A stretch of DNA of 64,000 bases from Cyclospora cayetanensis (lineage: Eukaryota; Apicomplexa; Conoidasida; Eucoccidiorida; Eimeriidae), in NCBI RefSeq assembly GCF_002999335.1, contig NW_020312077.1, forward strand, positions 45,338 through 109,337, written 5' to 3'. Below the pieces are notes generated by a model. That model saw only the letters and a list, made by a program, of their open reading frames with translations. It had not been told where the DNA came from and ran no database searches. Shown in pieces: positions 24,340 to 37,716 of this stretch. Position numbers and translations under genes: made by a program. Position 1 is the stretch's first letter. Each line of letters opens with the position of its first letter.

Positions 24340-26300
24340 ACCAGCCAACTGGACTGGTGTAGGCATCAAGTCGCAGATAATGCAGAAGAGTGAGGCTGGT
24401 GCACTCTATCTGCCCATCTGCCTCAGGTAGTTTACAATGATCAGAGTACGGTCAACGTTTTCTCGGGTTATAAAGGCATGGCAGACCTTATCAACAAACT
24501 TCAGGTCGGTATTCGCAATGATGCTTTTGAGGATTTCGTGAAGCTTTCAGAAATAAGTAAAGAAAAATCGAGCTGTTCAATGGTAAGGGAACCGGAGTCA
24601 GGGACAAAATGGCGTAGTTACCAGCCCAGTCAGCGACAACGTGGCTGTCATCCTGACCCCCGACCTCTGGCAGTCCAACAACAAAGTCTATACTCAGGTT
24701 GCTTATATTCCTTTGAAAAGGCCAGAGGGTTTGAAAAGACCGATATCAGGAAAAGCGCGTGACCTTAGCTGCTGGCACTCTAAGCATTACAGTTCTAAGC
24801 CGCAAAACGCATCCCAGGTCACTTGAGAGAAAGCGAGGGCTTTTCACTCTAAGCAGAGCGTGATCACGTGTTCTGCGCAGAACGGCACTGTAAAGCGAAG
24901 TAGTGGTGTGCGAACGACGAATTCGCCGCTTGGTTTCAAGCCACAATAGGCTACCCTCAGTGCAAAAATGTTTCATCGTTTTTGTTCCTCTGTATTTTGG
25001 CTTCAATAGCAAATGCACTGGTATCAAAGGCAAAGTGATATGCGCAGTTGCGCAAGACAGCGTAAAGCATCCCAGACAACAACCGTTGCGCTGCAGAATG
25101 ATAAGCCTCCGAGACACTGTGAGAGCGCATCGGCGACCACGTTGGTGGTGCTCTCATTATTCTTTACTATGAAGTACTGGAGGAGGCACCAAAGCCAGAA
25201 AAGTGCTGTAGGACTATCAAAACCTCCTGCGGCACATGAAGAACTGTTAATATATCTGGAGAGAAAGGTACCTATATGAATAATGGTGGAATTTTCACGC
25301 CAATCCACACCACACCAGGTATATTTTCTCCTGCAAATACAGCTACTCAATTTCGACGAAGGGACGATATCCATCAAGCAACAATTTATTTATTTATTTT
25401 TGTGTAGCCTGTAAGTAGAGAATAGCATATACCATTAGCTATGCCACAAGCATCGGTTGCTAAGAAGATATGGTCCTTATAATTGGGAAGCGCAGGTACC
25501 AGAGGAGTTCTTAGGCAGCCGATGAGCGTCCTTGCTGCCGCATCAGCCCTCTGCAACCGGGTCCTAGACTGCATTTTAAAAGTAGATCAGCCAAAGGTGC
25601 AGCGATTTAGGCAAATTCAGGAATGAAAATCCCAGTACTAAGTTGCAAGCCAGTACAACTTCGCAACGACTTCACGTTTGTAAAGGCAAATGCCGGGCCT
25701 TGATTGTCATAGTTTTTACCCGGATCGGGCTCAATTCCGCACCGAAAACTAGTTTTCCCCAGCCATAGCTGTTTTCATAAAACCGTCAAGAGCTTTATGC
25801 ACAGGCCTGCAAGTATTCGTCCCGCAACACTTGCAGCGCACGCGGTAGGTGCTTCAGCTTGTTCTGAGCGTGTCGGCTGAGTCCTAGGACGCGTTCAATG
25901 CAGACAGCCATCGAGTCCACCTTGCTAGAGTCGGAAATACTCTGAGTAACTTGCAGTTGGAAGAAATCCCAGATATTTACAAGTCCATGTAGCGTGCAGA
26001 TATGATTCAGCGTGTGAGTGCAATTGTAAAGCGTTGTTTTTTGCCTATTCATGTGGGTATATGGGGCATTATAAGAAACCGTCTCTAAGATCAAATGTCG
26101 AGCCGAATCTAAACCCATTTAGTTTGTCAAGCACTTAGCTATTGCAATTAGAAAAATCTGGTTGACAGGAACTGTCAATGGGCTTAAATCTACAGTATAT
26201 GCGCCACCTTCCATTTTCTTTCGACACACCGGGGTACTCCCACAGATGCTCGTCGATTCCAGCTCTTTGCTCTTTTCCAACAAACCATTCACCCGCTAGT
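24340..26300 (-). mobile_element. Ty3/gypsy retrotransposon relic B (RT-RH-IN)
   Basis: Read right to left. RT fingers: GVSKENGRWRIYCRF (about 26235-26185). RT thumb: HLPRALQVLRDEYLQA (about 25850-25800). RT-RH connector: SLRSCTGLQLSTGIFIPEFA then, after a stop, IAAPLADLLL (about 25670-25580), a very typical Ty3 sequence. RH: PNYKDHIFLATDACGIANG (about 25490-25430), keeping the first catalytic Asp. RH end: NVVADALSQ (about 25140-25110). IN core: LSIDFVVGLPEVGGQDDS (about 24695-24640) and EADGQIECTSLTLLHYL (about 24425-24375). Stops and frameshifts separate these pieces, so the element is dead. The YxDD strand could not be found. Confidence 0.85.
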
Positions 26301-27300
26301 ACGTAGTCTTTTAAGGCTGTTAAACTTCCGACATCTGGTAAAATAGTTTGGGCCTGACTCAGAGATTGGATTAACACGGTGCGCTGGACGACAACTCAGT
26401 GGCTAACCTGCTGACAGTTCGTTCATTAATCACAGCTACAAATAGTTTGATATTTGCCAATTATTGTGGGTTTTCCGCTATTTTTATGCAGATGTATTGA
26501 TAACGAGACAATTGCAGATCTAGTGAGACGGACTGAATGCCTAAAACCAAGCCGTCCGTATAAGACTCTGCCCACCTTGTCGAGCAACCAACTCTACCTC
26601 GCTCACTCTATATGAAATGAGGGTTGTTAAAAAGACCACAATCTCTCTGTACCTAGCGCTACCTTCCACACTGAAGGGAAGGCGCGAATGCTGCCACATT
26701 CGCGCCTTTCCTTGTATTACACATTGCATACCTAGTATCATGTTACGGTACACCAGTCCAACGTAGAAATTGTGGATCATGTTAGAAGGATTGCATTCTG
26801 ATTTAAAGTGGCATTTGGCTGGCGTTGCCTTGCAGAACTCTTCGTGCTGTCACTCGTCGACATACTTAAGGCCTGGGGACTGCACAGACGAGAAAACAGG
26901 CAAACTGAACACCTTTGCAGTTTCCTCAAATAACCGATCAACTCACATGAAGTGGGCCCAGCGCAGAATGGGCCCCTGATAATTCTTCAACAGCAATTAT
27001 ATTCTCTGTGGTCCCCTTCACTGCCCCGCAGCCTGTGAAAGGGTTCGGCCTTCCCTTGATGCGCCTCTTCTGCCGGCTCAGCAGCCTGCTTCCGCTGGGC
27101 CAGATTCCGTTGTTCAACTGCTTTGACATTTTGCATGCGTTTGCAGTTCCATATTTTATGCGCCGATGTCTTACAAGTTGAAGCAGGTGAGCTCTTGATG
27201 GGCTGTGTGGGGCTGTCCAGCGCGCGCTCGCTTTGGCTTCCTTTTGTGGTCATACTGAGAATGTGGGCTAAGACCAGTTGACACAAACCCGATATCCGTG
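26301..27300 (-). other. Possible gag region of relic B; contains a strong hairpin
   Basis: A 99-codon minus-strand open frame (27286-26987) is rich in Lys, Gln and Glu and contains one CKTSAHKIWNC stretch that could be a worn zinc knuckle of a gag protein. It lies upstream of relic B in the right direction. A single partial motif is weak support. The 300 bp between it and the RT show no protease motif. Confidence 0.3.
26677..26711. repeat. GC-rich perfect-stem hairpin
   Basis: Left arm ggaaggcgcgaatg (26677-26690), loop of six bases, right arm cattcgcgcctttcc (26697-26711). The arms pair over 14 bp with a single bulged base. Confidence 0.85.
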
Positions 27301-28480
27301 GGCTTTGAATGCCATCTTGGCTTTTTCTGTCTAGCCTAAGACTCGAGAGCCGCTTCCAATTGCTCCTGGAGCCTCCAGTAGTCCATCAGTTGCCCCCCGT
27401 AGCCGGTTGTTTAATAGCTACGTCGCTCCCCTACCTGCGACCACCTCGCGTGACATTCCGTGTCAAGATAAACCACTTCGAAAGGGCTGTTAGTGTTGTG
27501 GCTTTTGTGAATGAAGGCTGCATATGCTTTGGTGCACCATTTCGACGAAGAAACGTTCTTCTTTAGATTTTTCAGAACACCCTATGCGAGCCGTTTTGAG
27601 CTGATCTTGGCATAGGCCGAGGAGCCATGACTTGTATGAAGGCTCCAGATGCTAACCTTTTAAAACAAAGACTTTCTCCGCCTGAGCAGAGCCACAATTG
27701 GATTGCTCCTTCTTCCACAAAACACTTCTCATGAGGCCCCTGTTACCCTTTGTCTGTAGGGCACAAGGCAGAGTACATATTCAACAGGCAGAGTAAAATT
27801 TTTTCACTTGATCATGTTTTTCTGGTCCTAATAATATCCTAATAACATTCGCGTTTGTAAATAGTTTTGCGGTGACACTCATGCTTTCATACCGGCTATG
27901 GAGCTAGTGAGTTCACATCTTTGATCGACTTGCAGGCCAGGTGCTAACGCACCAACGGGCGATGTGCCACTGTCTACTTCCATAGCCAACTAGGCTAATC
28001 TCTGGCCCGTTGCCGAAGGAAATCAGATTACTGTGTTATCAAATGGCTGGATCAAAGCCAGACACCTGTTGCAGGGAATCCCAGCAGACCACTGCATCCA
28101 CAGCCAATGGAGGAGCGAGGTACGGCTGCTGCCAACCATACAGGAGTACCTACGATACCATTTCATCTAAGATGGCCGTAAGAAGAATCGGTGTTTCAGC
28201 CTCAATACTGAATAACCTTGTATTAGGAAAAGTGCCTTTTTTGCCTGCGTCTCGTAGGGTCTCTGAATCCAGGGGAGAAAAAAAGGTGGAGTGCGCGTAG
28301 CTGCGTTCTCCAAGAAATCCCAGCATCGCAACTAGATGCATATGACACTTAGGTCGTACGCACACAACTCTGCGTCTTGTTGTATCGAGCTAAGTGCGTC
28401 CTGAAGCAACTAAGAGATAAGAACATCCACGCAGGATATTCCGTTCACGACCAATTCTTAGTTGCATATATTAGCGGTAG
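27301..28480. other. Unassigned intergenic stretch
   Basis: Open frames on both strands are short and lack family resemblance. No splice-flanked exon, retroelement motif or repeat was recognised. Confidence 0.3.
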
Positions 28481-28589
28481 GTTATGTTAGGCCGCTCCTT
28501 TCTTATCGTAGGGTCTGCGGTAACTGCAGCTCTATATTCAGCTTCTTTTGTTCTGGACCAGCCGTTAGCTTCCGTTTCTCGCTACTGCC

Positions 28590-28715
28590 AGATTCTCTGC
28601 AGGCCAGATAGTGGGTTACGCAATTTTTTGGACCTGCAGCTGGCGTTTTCTGGACTCTCAAGACTGGTCCGCAATGTAGCCAATGAGCACCGAGGATCAT
28701 TCTATGTGGCACTTG
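28590..28715 (-). mobile_element. Possible retroelement protease remnant
   Basis: The minus strand reads HRMILGAHWLHCGPVLRV (about 28710-28655), which fits the ILG-x-x-W/F-L signature following the flap of Ty3-type aspartic proteases. The catalytic D-S/T-G is not visible upstream in any frame I checked. Fragment only. Confidence 0.3.
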
Positions 28716-31600
28716 GGCATCCAGGGAGTCGTGATGGATCTAGCAGCCTCATAGTAAGAGCGCAACACCCTCGGCAGCACGGGCCACAGCAAAGCCATCC
28801 TCAGGAGTACCTCGAGAGTGAGTGCCAGGATAGAGCTCAGTGGTATGCGACGCCAAGTGCACGACCGGTCTCGGTGCGAGAAACGACCTGACGACTCCTG
28901 GGTCAACTAAAGCTTGAACCCCTTGCCTCTGCGCTCAGGCAGTTATGGACCACACTGAATGTTTGCAACCCCAAGCAAAGCATATCATGAGTGCGCCAAC
29001 TCCGCGCGCTTTGTCTGCTCCGCGTTATCCTCTTCATGCGCTTCTGGCAGTGGACCTGCTCCTTGTGATGCACTTCGACTTCATTCACGTGCTCCCCTTC
29101 CGCTTTGTTACAAAGTCTCCTTGCTTCATAGTCATACTATGATTGAAGTGGTCCTAATAATGATGAGTGCGCTCTTCATAACACAATCTCTGTACTCCAA
29201 TGGTTTTTTCTTGGATGATCACTATCTTCTACTCACATAGTTTCTTGAAACGATACATTAATGCTCACTTCACTTTTGCAAAAGCTGCTTGTTTCTTACA
29301 CAGTGTTGGTCTGTGCTGCTTTTCTGTAGATTGCTCCAAAAGCTGACAGTCTTGCTTGAAGCAGTGCCTCCGGAGATGAATTGTGGTGACTCCTATGAGG
29401 AATACTTTGTACTCCTTTTACGTCAAACCTTAGGCATCCCTTTGCTATATAACTCTAAGAATTTAGGGTATTTTAGCTTTCTTATTCGAGATTTGGTGCA
29501 AATTACTAGCGTGTCTGCCTCTTGTCGACAAAGAGACTGATTTTTCCCCTGGCTTTCATGAGCTCCCTTGGAATACCCATCCGGTCGCGTAGTCCAAAGC
29601 TTCTCCATCGGCGCGTTCTAGAGCAAATTTGTTCTTGCTTTTGCCTGTGCCTTCTGGGTTGCCGATGAAGCTGTTTAAGCCTGGGAGGACATGTAGTCTA
29701 AGCTACTGCTGTGCATGTGGGGTGGTGTACTCAGTGCGTCAAACGCTATTATTTTACCCACTTGACTAACCTTTTTATTCTTAGCTTGCTCTTAGCATAG
29801 GCTAGCTCAATCCTAGCCTATGCTTTCCTGTTGTTCTGGCTGGGTGCTGTGTCTTTGACCTTCCCATCCGCATCGGTGTTGTTTCCTGCTGCCACTGCGT
29901 TAACAACGACGCTGCCCAATTCCCCACTCCCCTGCATCGATGGTATCGACGCCATTCTCGCCAAAACTATATATAAGTATGTCACTTCCAGGAATCTGTG
30001 CTTGATGCAAATGCACGTACGGCAGCGTGTCCAGCACCTTCTGTGAAGGCTGTTCCCCGACACCTTTTTGCGTGGACAAGGGGCGGCAGTGGCCTTTCGT
30101 TAAAGTTTGGGCTCTTAGGGCTACGCCCAGTTGCAACCATTCTCCAAACTTTGTTTGTTGCCTTTCTTGTTGTCTGTTCAGCTTTGCCATTTGATACTAC
30201 CCGAGCTTGTAGGCCTACTTTTGGCTTACCCTCAACCGCTTTCCTGAATCTTCCCGCTGCGTGTTCAAAGCACAGTGAAGCTCCTGTTGAGATCTTGTTG
30301 GGTTTAACTTGAAAAGTCTCGCTTATATCTACACACGACTCAAAATCCTGTTGTAAGAGAGCCACTAAAATATGCGGAAAACGCAATAGAAGCAACTACT
30401 TCAGCGAGTTCGCCGAATGTTCTTTCTTTTCTGACATGACAAACAAGTCTTTTAGCCACCTTGCAGAGCACTTCTGCGTGCTCTATGCCGTTTAATTGTC
30501 CAATACTAGTTGCCTCGCGCAAATGCGAAGGACTACAGAAGGAAAGAGAGTGAGTCTTACGAGCCTGGCACAAGCTCTTATGGTTGCCTCTTAATCGTAT
30601 TGTAGTGCAGAAAAACTCTGCCTGTCAGGAAGGCCACAACAGAAGAGAGACGATCATTTTCAGCAAATCTACTGCGTCTTAGTACTGATCCATCTGCATT
30701 AGTCAGACCCTCGGATTAGCACCAGAAAACCGGTGAAGGTTTCAATACAGATTGCATCGGCTTTCTGTACAACCAACAAATGCCAGTGAGTCGGAGACGC
30801 GTGTCAAAGCGGGCTCCACCACCTTCTATAGCGGCATTTGCATCCGGCCTAGTACCATCTCACCTAGTGGGTCACTGTACTCCGATTTTTGCATTTTATG
30901 GCTGCCATATGCTTCTAGGTGTAAGATAAGTGGTGCAGAGCCTGGGGGTATTGGCATGGTTAATGGGCTAGCCGGAGCACGTGAGTGGGCGTCCCACGGC
31001 TTTCCCTGCTCGCTATTGGCCCTACCCAAACACGGCCAGCGTCATATATTGTCCCATCCTGGTGCCTAAGTTTTGAGGGAGTAGCGTCTGGCTTCTTACA
31101 AGCAGATGATGAGCTAGCAGTAGTAGCCACAAAGTTGCGAGTTAGCTGATGTGTCCCGGGCACCAACTGTGGTTTGTAGAGCGGCAGTTTGCGCACTTAG
31201 TGAGCGTGATTGCCACGGTTCTATGTGACGTAAATATGATATGATAAATGTAGGAAAAGAGTGAAACTCGTTAGCTGCGGGATTCGCTTCAAGAGATGTT
31301 GGCCGTGTTTTCGGACTGGCCATATCTTCATTCGCTATCCGTAATTTACTTCTAGCTAACCAACGTCTTACCTGGGACACCACCGCACGCGGTCAGTGTA
31401 AGCTCGCTAAACTTCTCCCTGTTGTGACTCGAACGATTAGACTGCCAAATGTTAGCTGATACTCGCGAGGGGCAATAATTTGACTGGTGATTAAACAAGC
31501 CACGCGAGGCTGGGTTCCACCTCCAACTAGCGACGCTCTACGCCAACTAGCGCCTTGGCGATCCTATGGTGCCCGTCCATTAAGACGACAGCGCAGTAGC
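28716..31600. other. Unassigned stretch
   Basis: The longest open frame is on the minus strand (30395-29982, 137 codons), basic in composition (Lys/Arg/Gln), possibly gag-like, without a zinc knuckle. No splice-supported exon or known domain was found. I cannot assign this region. Confidence 0.3.
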
Positions 31601-31639
31601 AGCCCGTTCCTAAGATGACACTCATTCATGAGTTTCGCT

Positions 31640-31975
31640 GCTGTTGGAGATTCTCAACACAATCGTGTGACGAAGATCATCAACAAGGGTTTCATGCGCG
31701 TCTGTGGAGATCTCAAACTAGACAACCGCTCGGCACAGCTTTTAAAAATCCATGCATCTGCTTAAAGAAAAAAGCAATGTGCTGCTGCTGTGGAGGTTAG
31801 TGGCACTGCTTCGCAAAGACGACATTGGGACTAATTCCTGTTCCCACGCTTTCATGCTAGCTCGGCCGGCTGCCGCATCCCTTCAAGGCAGACCCCAGCA
31901 CCAACAGCGAGAGTTGTTGCTCTCAAAAACAACACTTGACCGGAGCAGCCAGCTTCATGCAAAGTGAGTAAGAAA
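31640..31975 (+). repeat. Dispersed repeat family Y, partial copy in opposite orientation
   Basis: On the plus strand LRKDDIGTNSCSHAFMLAR (about 31805-31865) and, one frame over, KADPSTNSESCCSQKQ (about 31885-31935) match the peptide core of copy 1 (18.4 kb). At DNA level, cacgctttcatgctagctcg here pairs with the complement of copy 1 near 18630. Confidence 0.6.
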
Positions 31976-32755
31976 GACTGCTCACCAGTCGAATACTACC
32001 TCTGCCTGCATTGTTGTAAGCAAACCAAATTAAGTCCTCGGTGTAATACCTTCTCTGCTAATCCATTGGACGTCAGGGCCGTCTCCGCCAATCAAAGCTA
32101 GGTGGAAACTGGTTTCGGATTTCATCATACATACGCCCTGTCAACGGTAAAGTTAAACTCTTGCGTAAAGCTTCACTATGGGGTAACACACGATTATAGC
32201 AAGTCTACAAAAAACCCTGTCAAACAGCATTCTAGTTAAGCAGAGGCTCTCTCCATTTTACAAGCGATCAAGCATTTGCGCTAAAGCCTTTGAGAAGCTG
32301 AGGACCCCGATAGATTGTGGGAGTGCAAAGCCGCTAGATCGGTGGTGCCAGCACTTTGCACGCGCCTTTGGCTGCGAAGAAAGCAGATGGAGGCGCGATT
32401 GCAGCCGCGGTTTGCTACAATTTCATACCTGCTTGCTGACGCTCTCCCACAAAACCCCAGCGGCTCACCGTTTTGCAACGCAGCTGCGCTTATCTGTGAT
32501 GCTTCACGCTATTTGATAGCATTGCTTGGGCCTTATTCTTTTAAAACCCGTACACCTGCTATTATTTTCAAGATCAGATTGGGAAAACGGAGAAGCATTA
32601 CTGCGTACAAGGGCCGCTGGGGTTCAGCACATGGCACCACCTCGATCATTTGTACATCTTAATTTCGCCCCGCAGTGCCCGTTTACGCACCCTTGATAGT
32701 GTTCATTCGAGTCACTCTGAAATTCAGGCTACAATCAAAACTCCTCGCTGTCCTT
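31976..32755. other. Unassigned stretch upstream of the integrase tail
   Basis: A plus-strand open frame of 115 codons (32315-32662) has no recognised motif. By position it could be decayed integrase of the fragment that follows, but this is not supported by motif. Confidence 0.25.
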
Positions 32756-32759
32756 CTGG

Positions 32760-33640
32760 TGGCCTACGATGCCTTTCGCAGCAGGGGAATATGTCCTGTC
32801 ATGCCCAAAATTTTCAGCAACTGAAGCCGGATATTTTACCGACATCCGGCTTCTCGGAAAACCTCCAGTTCCTGGAAAAGGATTGAGTAATCTGGGTATG
32901 GTTTTCTTGCTGGGCTTCTGGAGGTCGAGGGTAAGGATACCATCACCGTCGTGACGATAGACTCAGCGAGTTTGCCCGGGTCATCCGTCAAGGTCCAGAA
33001 GGTAGCCAAGTAAATCTTTACTCACAAATAATCCAAATGCCAACCGTTTTTCTTAGTGGCGAGCGGGTTAATAATCCAGCAGTTTACTCGTCTACCCGTT
33101 GCCCCTCCACACCCATGGTGTACAATCAGAGGTCCCTTTCCGATTCAGAGCCGGACCTACTAGGCCTGGGCCAGCAGCCACCCTTACGAGCAGAGGGATT
33201 CGAGGAAAAGTGGGCTAGTGCACGCAAATGTACCCTCAATGCTTAGAAGAGGCAAGGACCGTACTGTGATAAGCGGCGGTGGGCTGTGTGGTATGGCTCT
33301 CGAAATTTGATTCTACTCAATTAAAATGCGCTCCTATGTGCACTTAAAAGCTACCAGACAAAGGTTTTTGCCGCAGGTCGGCTAGAACCTCTTGCGCTTT
33401 AATCAAGAACAGCTTGAGACTCTACCACGACTTGATGAGCTTTTTATAGACTCCACCAAAAGGTGGGAATGGCACATAACGGTCAATATTGGCTCTTTTA
33501 AAAAGCTCTATGTCTTCCCGAATCATTCGCGGACTTCACCGTACAGGTAAGTGACTAGTGTCAAGACGGAGGGTGGTCAGTGGACCGTAGGGGTGCTGGA
33601 CTCTGACAGCTCCAGAGCGTTTAGACACACCAGATGGGAG
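32760..33640 (+). mobile_element. Ty3/gypsy 3' fragment E (integrase tail and following segment)
   Basis: The reading FAAGEYVLSCPKF (about 32770-32815) fits the F-x-V-G-D-x-V-L-L strand that precedes the GPY/F module. From about 33160 to 33320 the DNA matches 57270-57430 of relic D: for example cttacgagcagagg here with cttaggagcagaga there, and cggtgggctgtgtgg with ccggtcggctgtgtgg. This ties the fragment to the same element family. Frames are broken. Confidence 0.5.
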
Positions 33641-34400
33641 TTTCTAGTTGAATGGAATGAGAAATGCTAGCTTCATTGCCTCATGGAGGAGCTGCCACAA
33701 ATATATTTGTTTCTGGAGAAGTTTGTGGCCCTCTTTTTAGATGCTAGTTGACATAGATGGTCCTCCACTGTTTTTGGCAACCGTACATCCCTAGTGCATG
33801 TTCAGAGCAAAACAGCTACCTTTTTCTACAGGTACTGCCTGAACGGTTCCCTGTCACTATTATGAAAGCGTCCCGTACACTCAGATTCACGCGTAAGTAC
33901 TCTGAGGTGTGCTGTCCCTGTATTCTACTGTGTCGTGTAGGGTCTAGAAATCGAGCACGCTGCATGTACCGGCTATATTGGCATGCAGAAATGGAGGCGC
34001 TTTTAAGCTAATGGGCCTCCAAAGTCTCGCGAAGTTTTTCACTTGTCTTCTGGTTTCTCGTAGGAGGAGGCTCACAGATTTCACAGCGCCGACGACCGTG
34101 AGCCCTTGCGGCCTCCGCGGCTGTATTGGTTTGTTGCTGGTTTGCCGTTGGCTAGGTTGTGTACCTCTCTTATTCTGTATTTCTTTTCATCGCCATACAG
34201 TCACTGTGCATTTCTCATTCGCACTTGTTTGTGCTTCTGCCTGACCGGGGAGTGGTGGGAGGGCGGGGACAACATAGGGCAGGAATTAGTCCGCTGAGCG
34301 TGGGCAATCGATCTGGACGCACATGTCCGAAGGACGAAAGCATGTATCTTTAAATGATAAAAGGAAGGCGCCAGGCTACACTTACATGGAATGCTTGGAA
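33641..34400. other. Unassigned stretch
   Basis: Overlapping short plus-strand open frames (33757-34353) include hydrophobic, Cys-rich runs typical of translated non-coding DNA. No exon or repeat is supported. Confidence 0.3.
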
Positions 34401-34559
34401 GTTGCATATACACACATTCTCGTTGCCCCCTCCCCGCATGTCGGAAAGTCTTGGGGGCGCTGATATACTCCATTCAGAGTGTCCGCAGGGAGACAGTTAC
34501 CTCTATACTCGATAAAAGGGGACTTCTTGGGTGTTTTCCTTAAGAGCTTTCGCTTTCCC

Positions 34560-34850
34560 CTGCCTGCACCCCTCAGAGTTCCCGACACGAGAGGACAGTC
34601 AAGGTACGAGATGCTGTACCCAACAAGCGCTCTTAGCACTCACAGCAAGTTGCACATAGCATCTAGCGCGCGCATACGACGAAGCTTCTTGTTGCATAGG
34701 ACTAGTACAACGGCTCAATAAGATATATTGACAGACAAACGAATTAGTCAATTACAACAAATGCTAAGTTGTATGTAGCTAGTATGGTGGCAAGTGCCAT
34801 GGTGTAGCTGAACCTACTACACAAAGGGAGAAGTTTACCAGAAGAACACT
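34560..34850 (+). repeat. Dispersed repeat family X, partial copy
   Basis: The stretch near 34610-34700 (gctgtacccaacaagcgctc, then agttgcacatagcatctagc) matches 40980-41050 (gttgtaccctctgagcgctc, then agttgcacacagcatttagc). Similarity continues to about 34830 (ggtgtagctgaacctactac against gggtgtagcttagcctgcta). Only the middle of the family is present. Confidence 0.5.
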
Positions 34851-35959
34851 CACTGAATTTTTATTGAATATGTATTCTGTGTGAGGTTGTGTATTTTCCA
34901 CGGACACTATAGGTGGATCATTACATTTGCTGTTGCGTGTCTATATGTCGAGATTGAGACTAACGAGCACCTAAGGATCTTAATAGTTACTGTAGGCTTC
35001 TCAAAAAGAAGTTTCCCATTCTATATCATAGGACACACCACCTTTGGTGATACCGAAAGAGGGACAGCCGCGATTGAGCTCGCAGTGGCACCCGCGCGGT
35101 CCAGAGTGCCTTGCGTGTTCTCAAAGCAGCACGCAGGTCCATATTGTGGATCCACCTAACTTGGCTGGTTTGCACAACACTGAGGATTATTCGAAATTTG
35201 ATTTAGGCTCCGATGCACTGTTTCCAATCCTGATTAAATGTACACAAGCTTAGGAGTAATGCCCCAATACTGTTTTTGTAGCATCGCACTCCGTCCTGTT
35301 TTTCTGTCGGACGAATATCGCTGTACGGCATGCCTCTATGTATATCGCACCTAAGTGCATGCCTTTTTGCCCCTTATTCCGGCGTGTGAACACTGCTCAC
35401 GAATAATCTCGTGCTAATTTTTTTGCAGAGCACCGATGTAGCGCAGTCTCAGTGTTCGGCGGACGCTAATTCTGCACCAAATGCTGCATTAGGTTACGTA
35501 GCTCCTGAAAAATAAAGAATCGAAAGAGCTTACCAAATGACACATTAGTTCATTGAGCGTCGTTGAGTATGTTGGTTGAAGCTCCACTGAACCGTGTAAG
35601 TGCGCAAGTAGCTGAGGTGCGGGTTTTGTCGCTTTGTGTGGAGAGTATCCATCACCAGCAAATGCAACGAAAAAGACAGCCCATCATTTTTAAAGCTGGT
35701 GTGGAGAAATATTATGCATAAGCTTTGGGAGAGGGCAAGCGCTGAAATACTTCCTCAGGCACACTGGGTGTATCACTCTGCTGTTCCTGCTCGTCACACT
35801 CGCCGCACCCCCCCTACGCGTTTCCTCGTGCGGCGCGCCCTCTTCAGGGGATGAACTCAATGAGCAGGTTCACACATGTTTTAAAAGAATTTCCCAGTTA
35901 AATAGACTGGAGCACTATTGCACCCCTGGTCACTTGCTTTTTCGAGTTCCCAATCGGAG
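34851..35959. other. 5' flank of GAPDH
   Basis: No exon is supported here. It should include the GAPDH promoter; no consensus element is recognisable. Short plus-strand open frames (34881-35159 and 35636-35854) have no family resemblance. Confidence 0.35.
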
Positions 35960-37232
<1,273 letters not shown>

Positions 37233-37716
37233 TGTGGCATATGGGCTGTTTTTTAAGCATTCGGTTGTGCTTGCCGAAGCGTAATTCAATTTAAGGAGCC
37301 TGTGCACGGTTTTGGGCTTCAAACAACAATCGGAAGCATTTACCTGCGATGCTCCATCTTTTGGTGCGTTTAGTGGTGGGCGGCATGTAGTTATGTACCG
37401 GACGGCGAGTTTCTATGTAGAAGCTGGTGGGCGGGTTAGTAGGTAAGATAGAGTAAACCAATAATGGCAGTTGATAAGAAACCTTGATCAGGGTCAGTTT
37501 TTCTAAACAGCAGGTCGCGCACCGAACAGGTACTGCAACATCGGCCGTTAAAACCGTGTGCGAAGGCTCTGCAAATGAACCACTACAGGGGCCGTGCCAC
37601 AACCTACACGTTACCGGTGCCGCTGTCACATTTTTCCTACAAAAGGGATAAGTACATCGCTCTAGATATTTCCAAAATTACACTGTATGGTATGGCTGTG
37701 GTCCTGGCCTGCGGGA
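37233..37716. other. Convergent 3' flanks
   Basis: About 480 bp between the stop codons of GAPDH and the convergent minus-strand gene. It must contain both polyadenylation regions. No other gene is supported. Confidence 0.5.
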
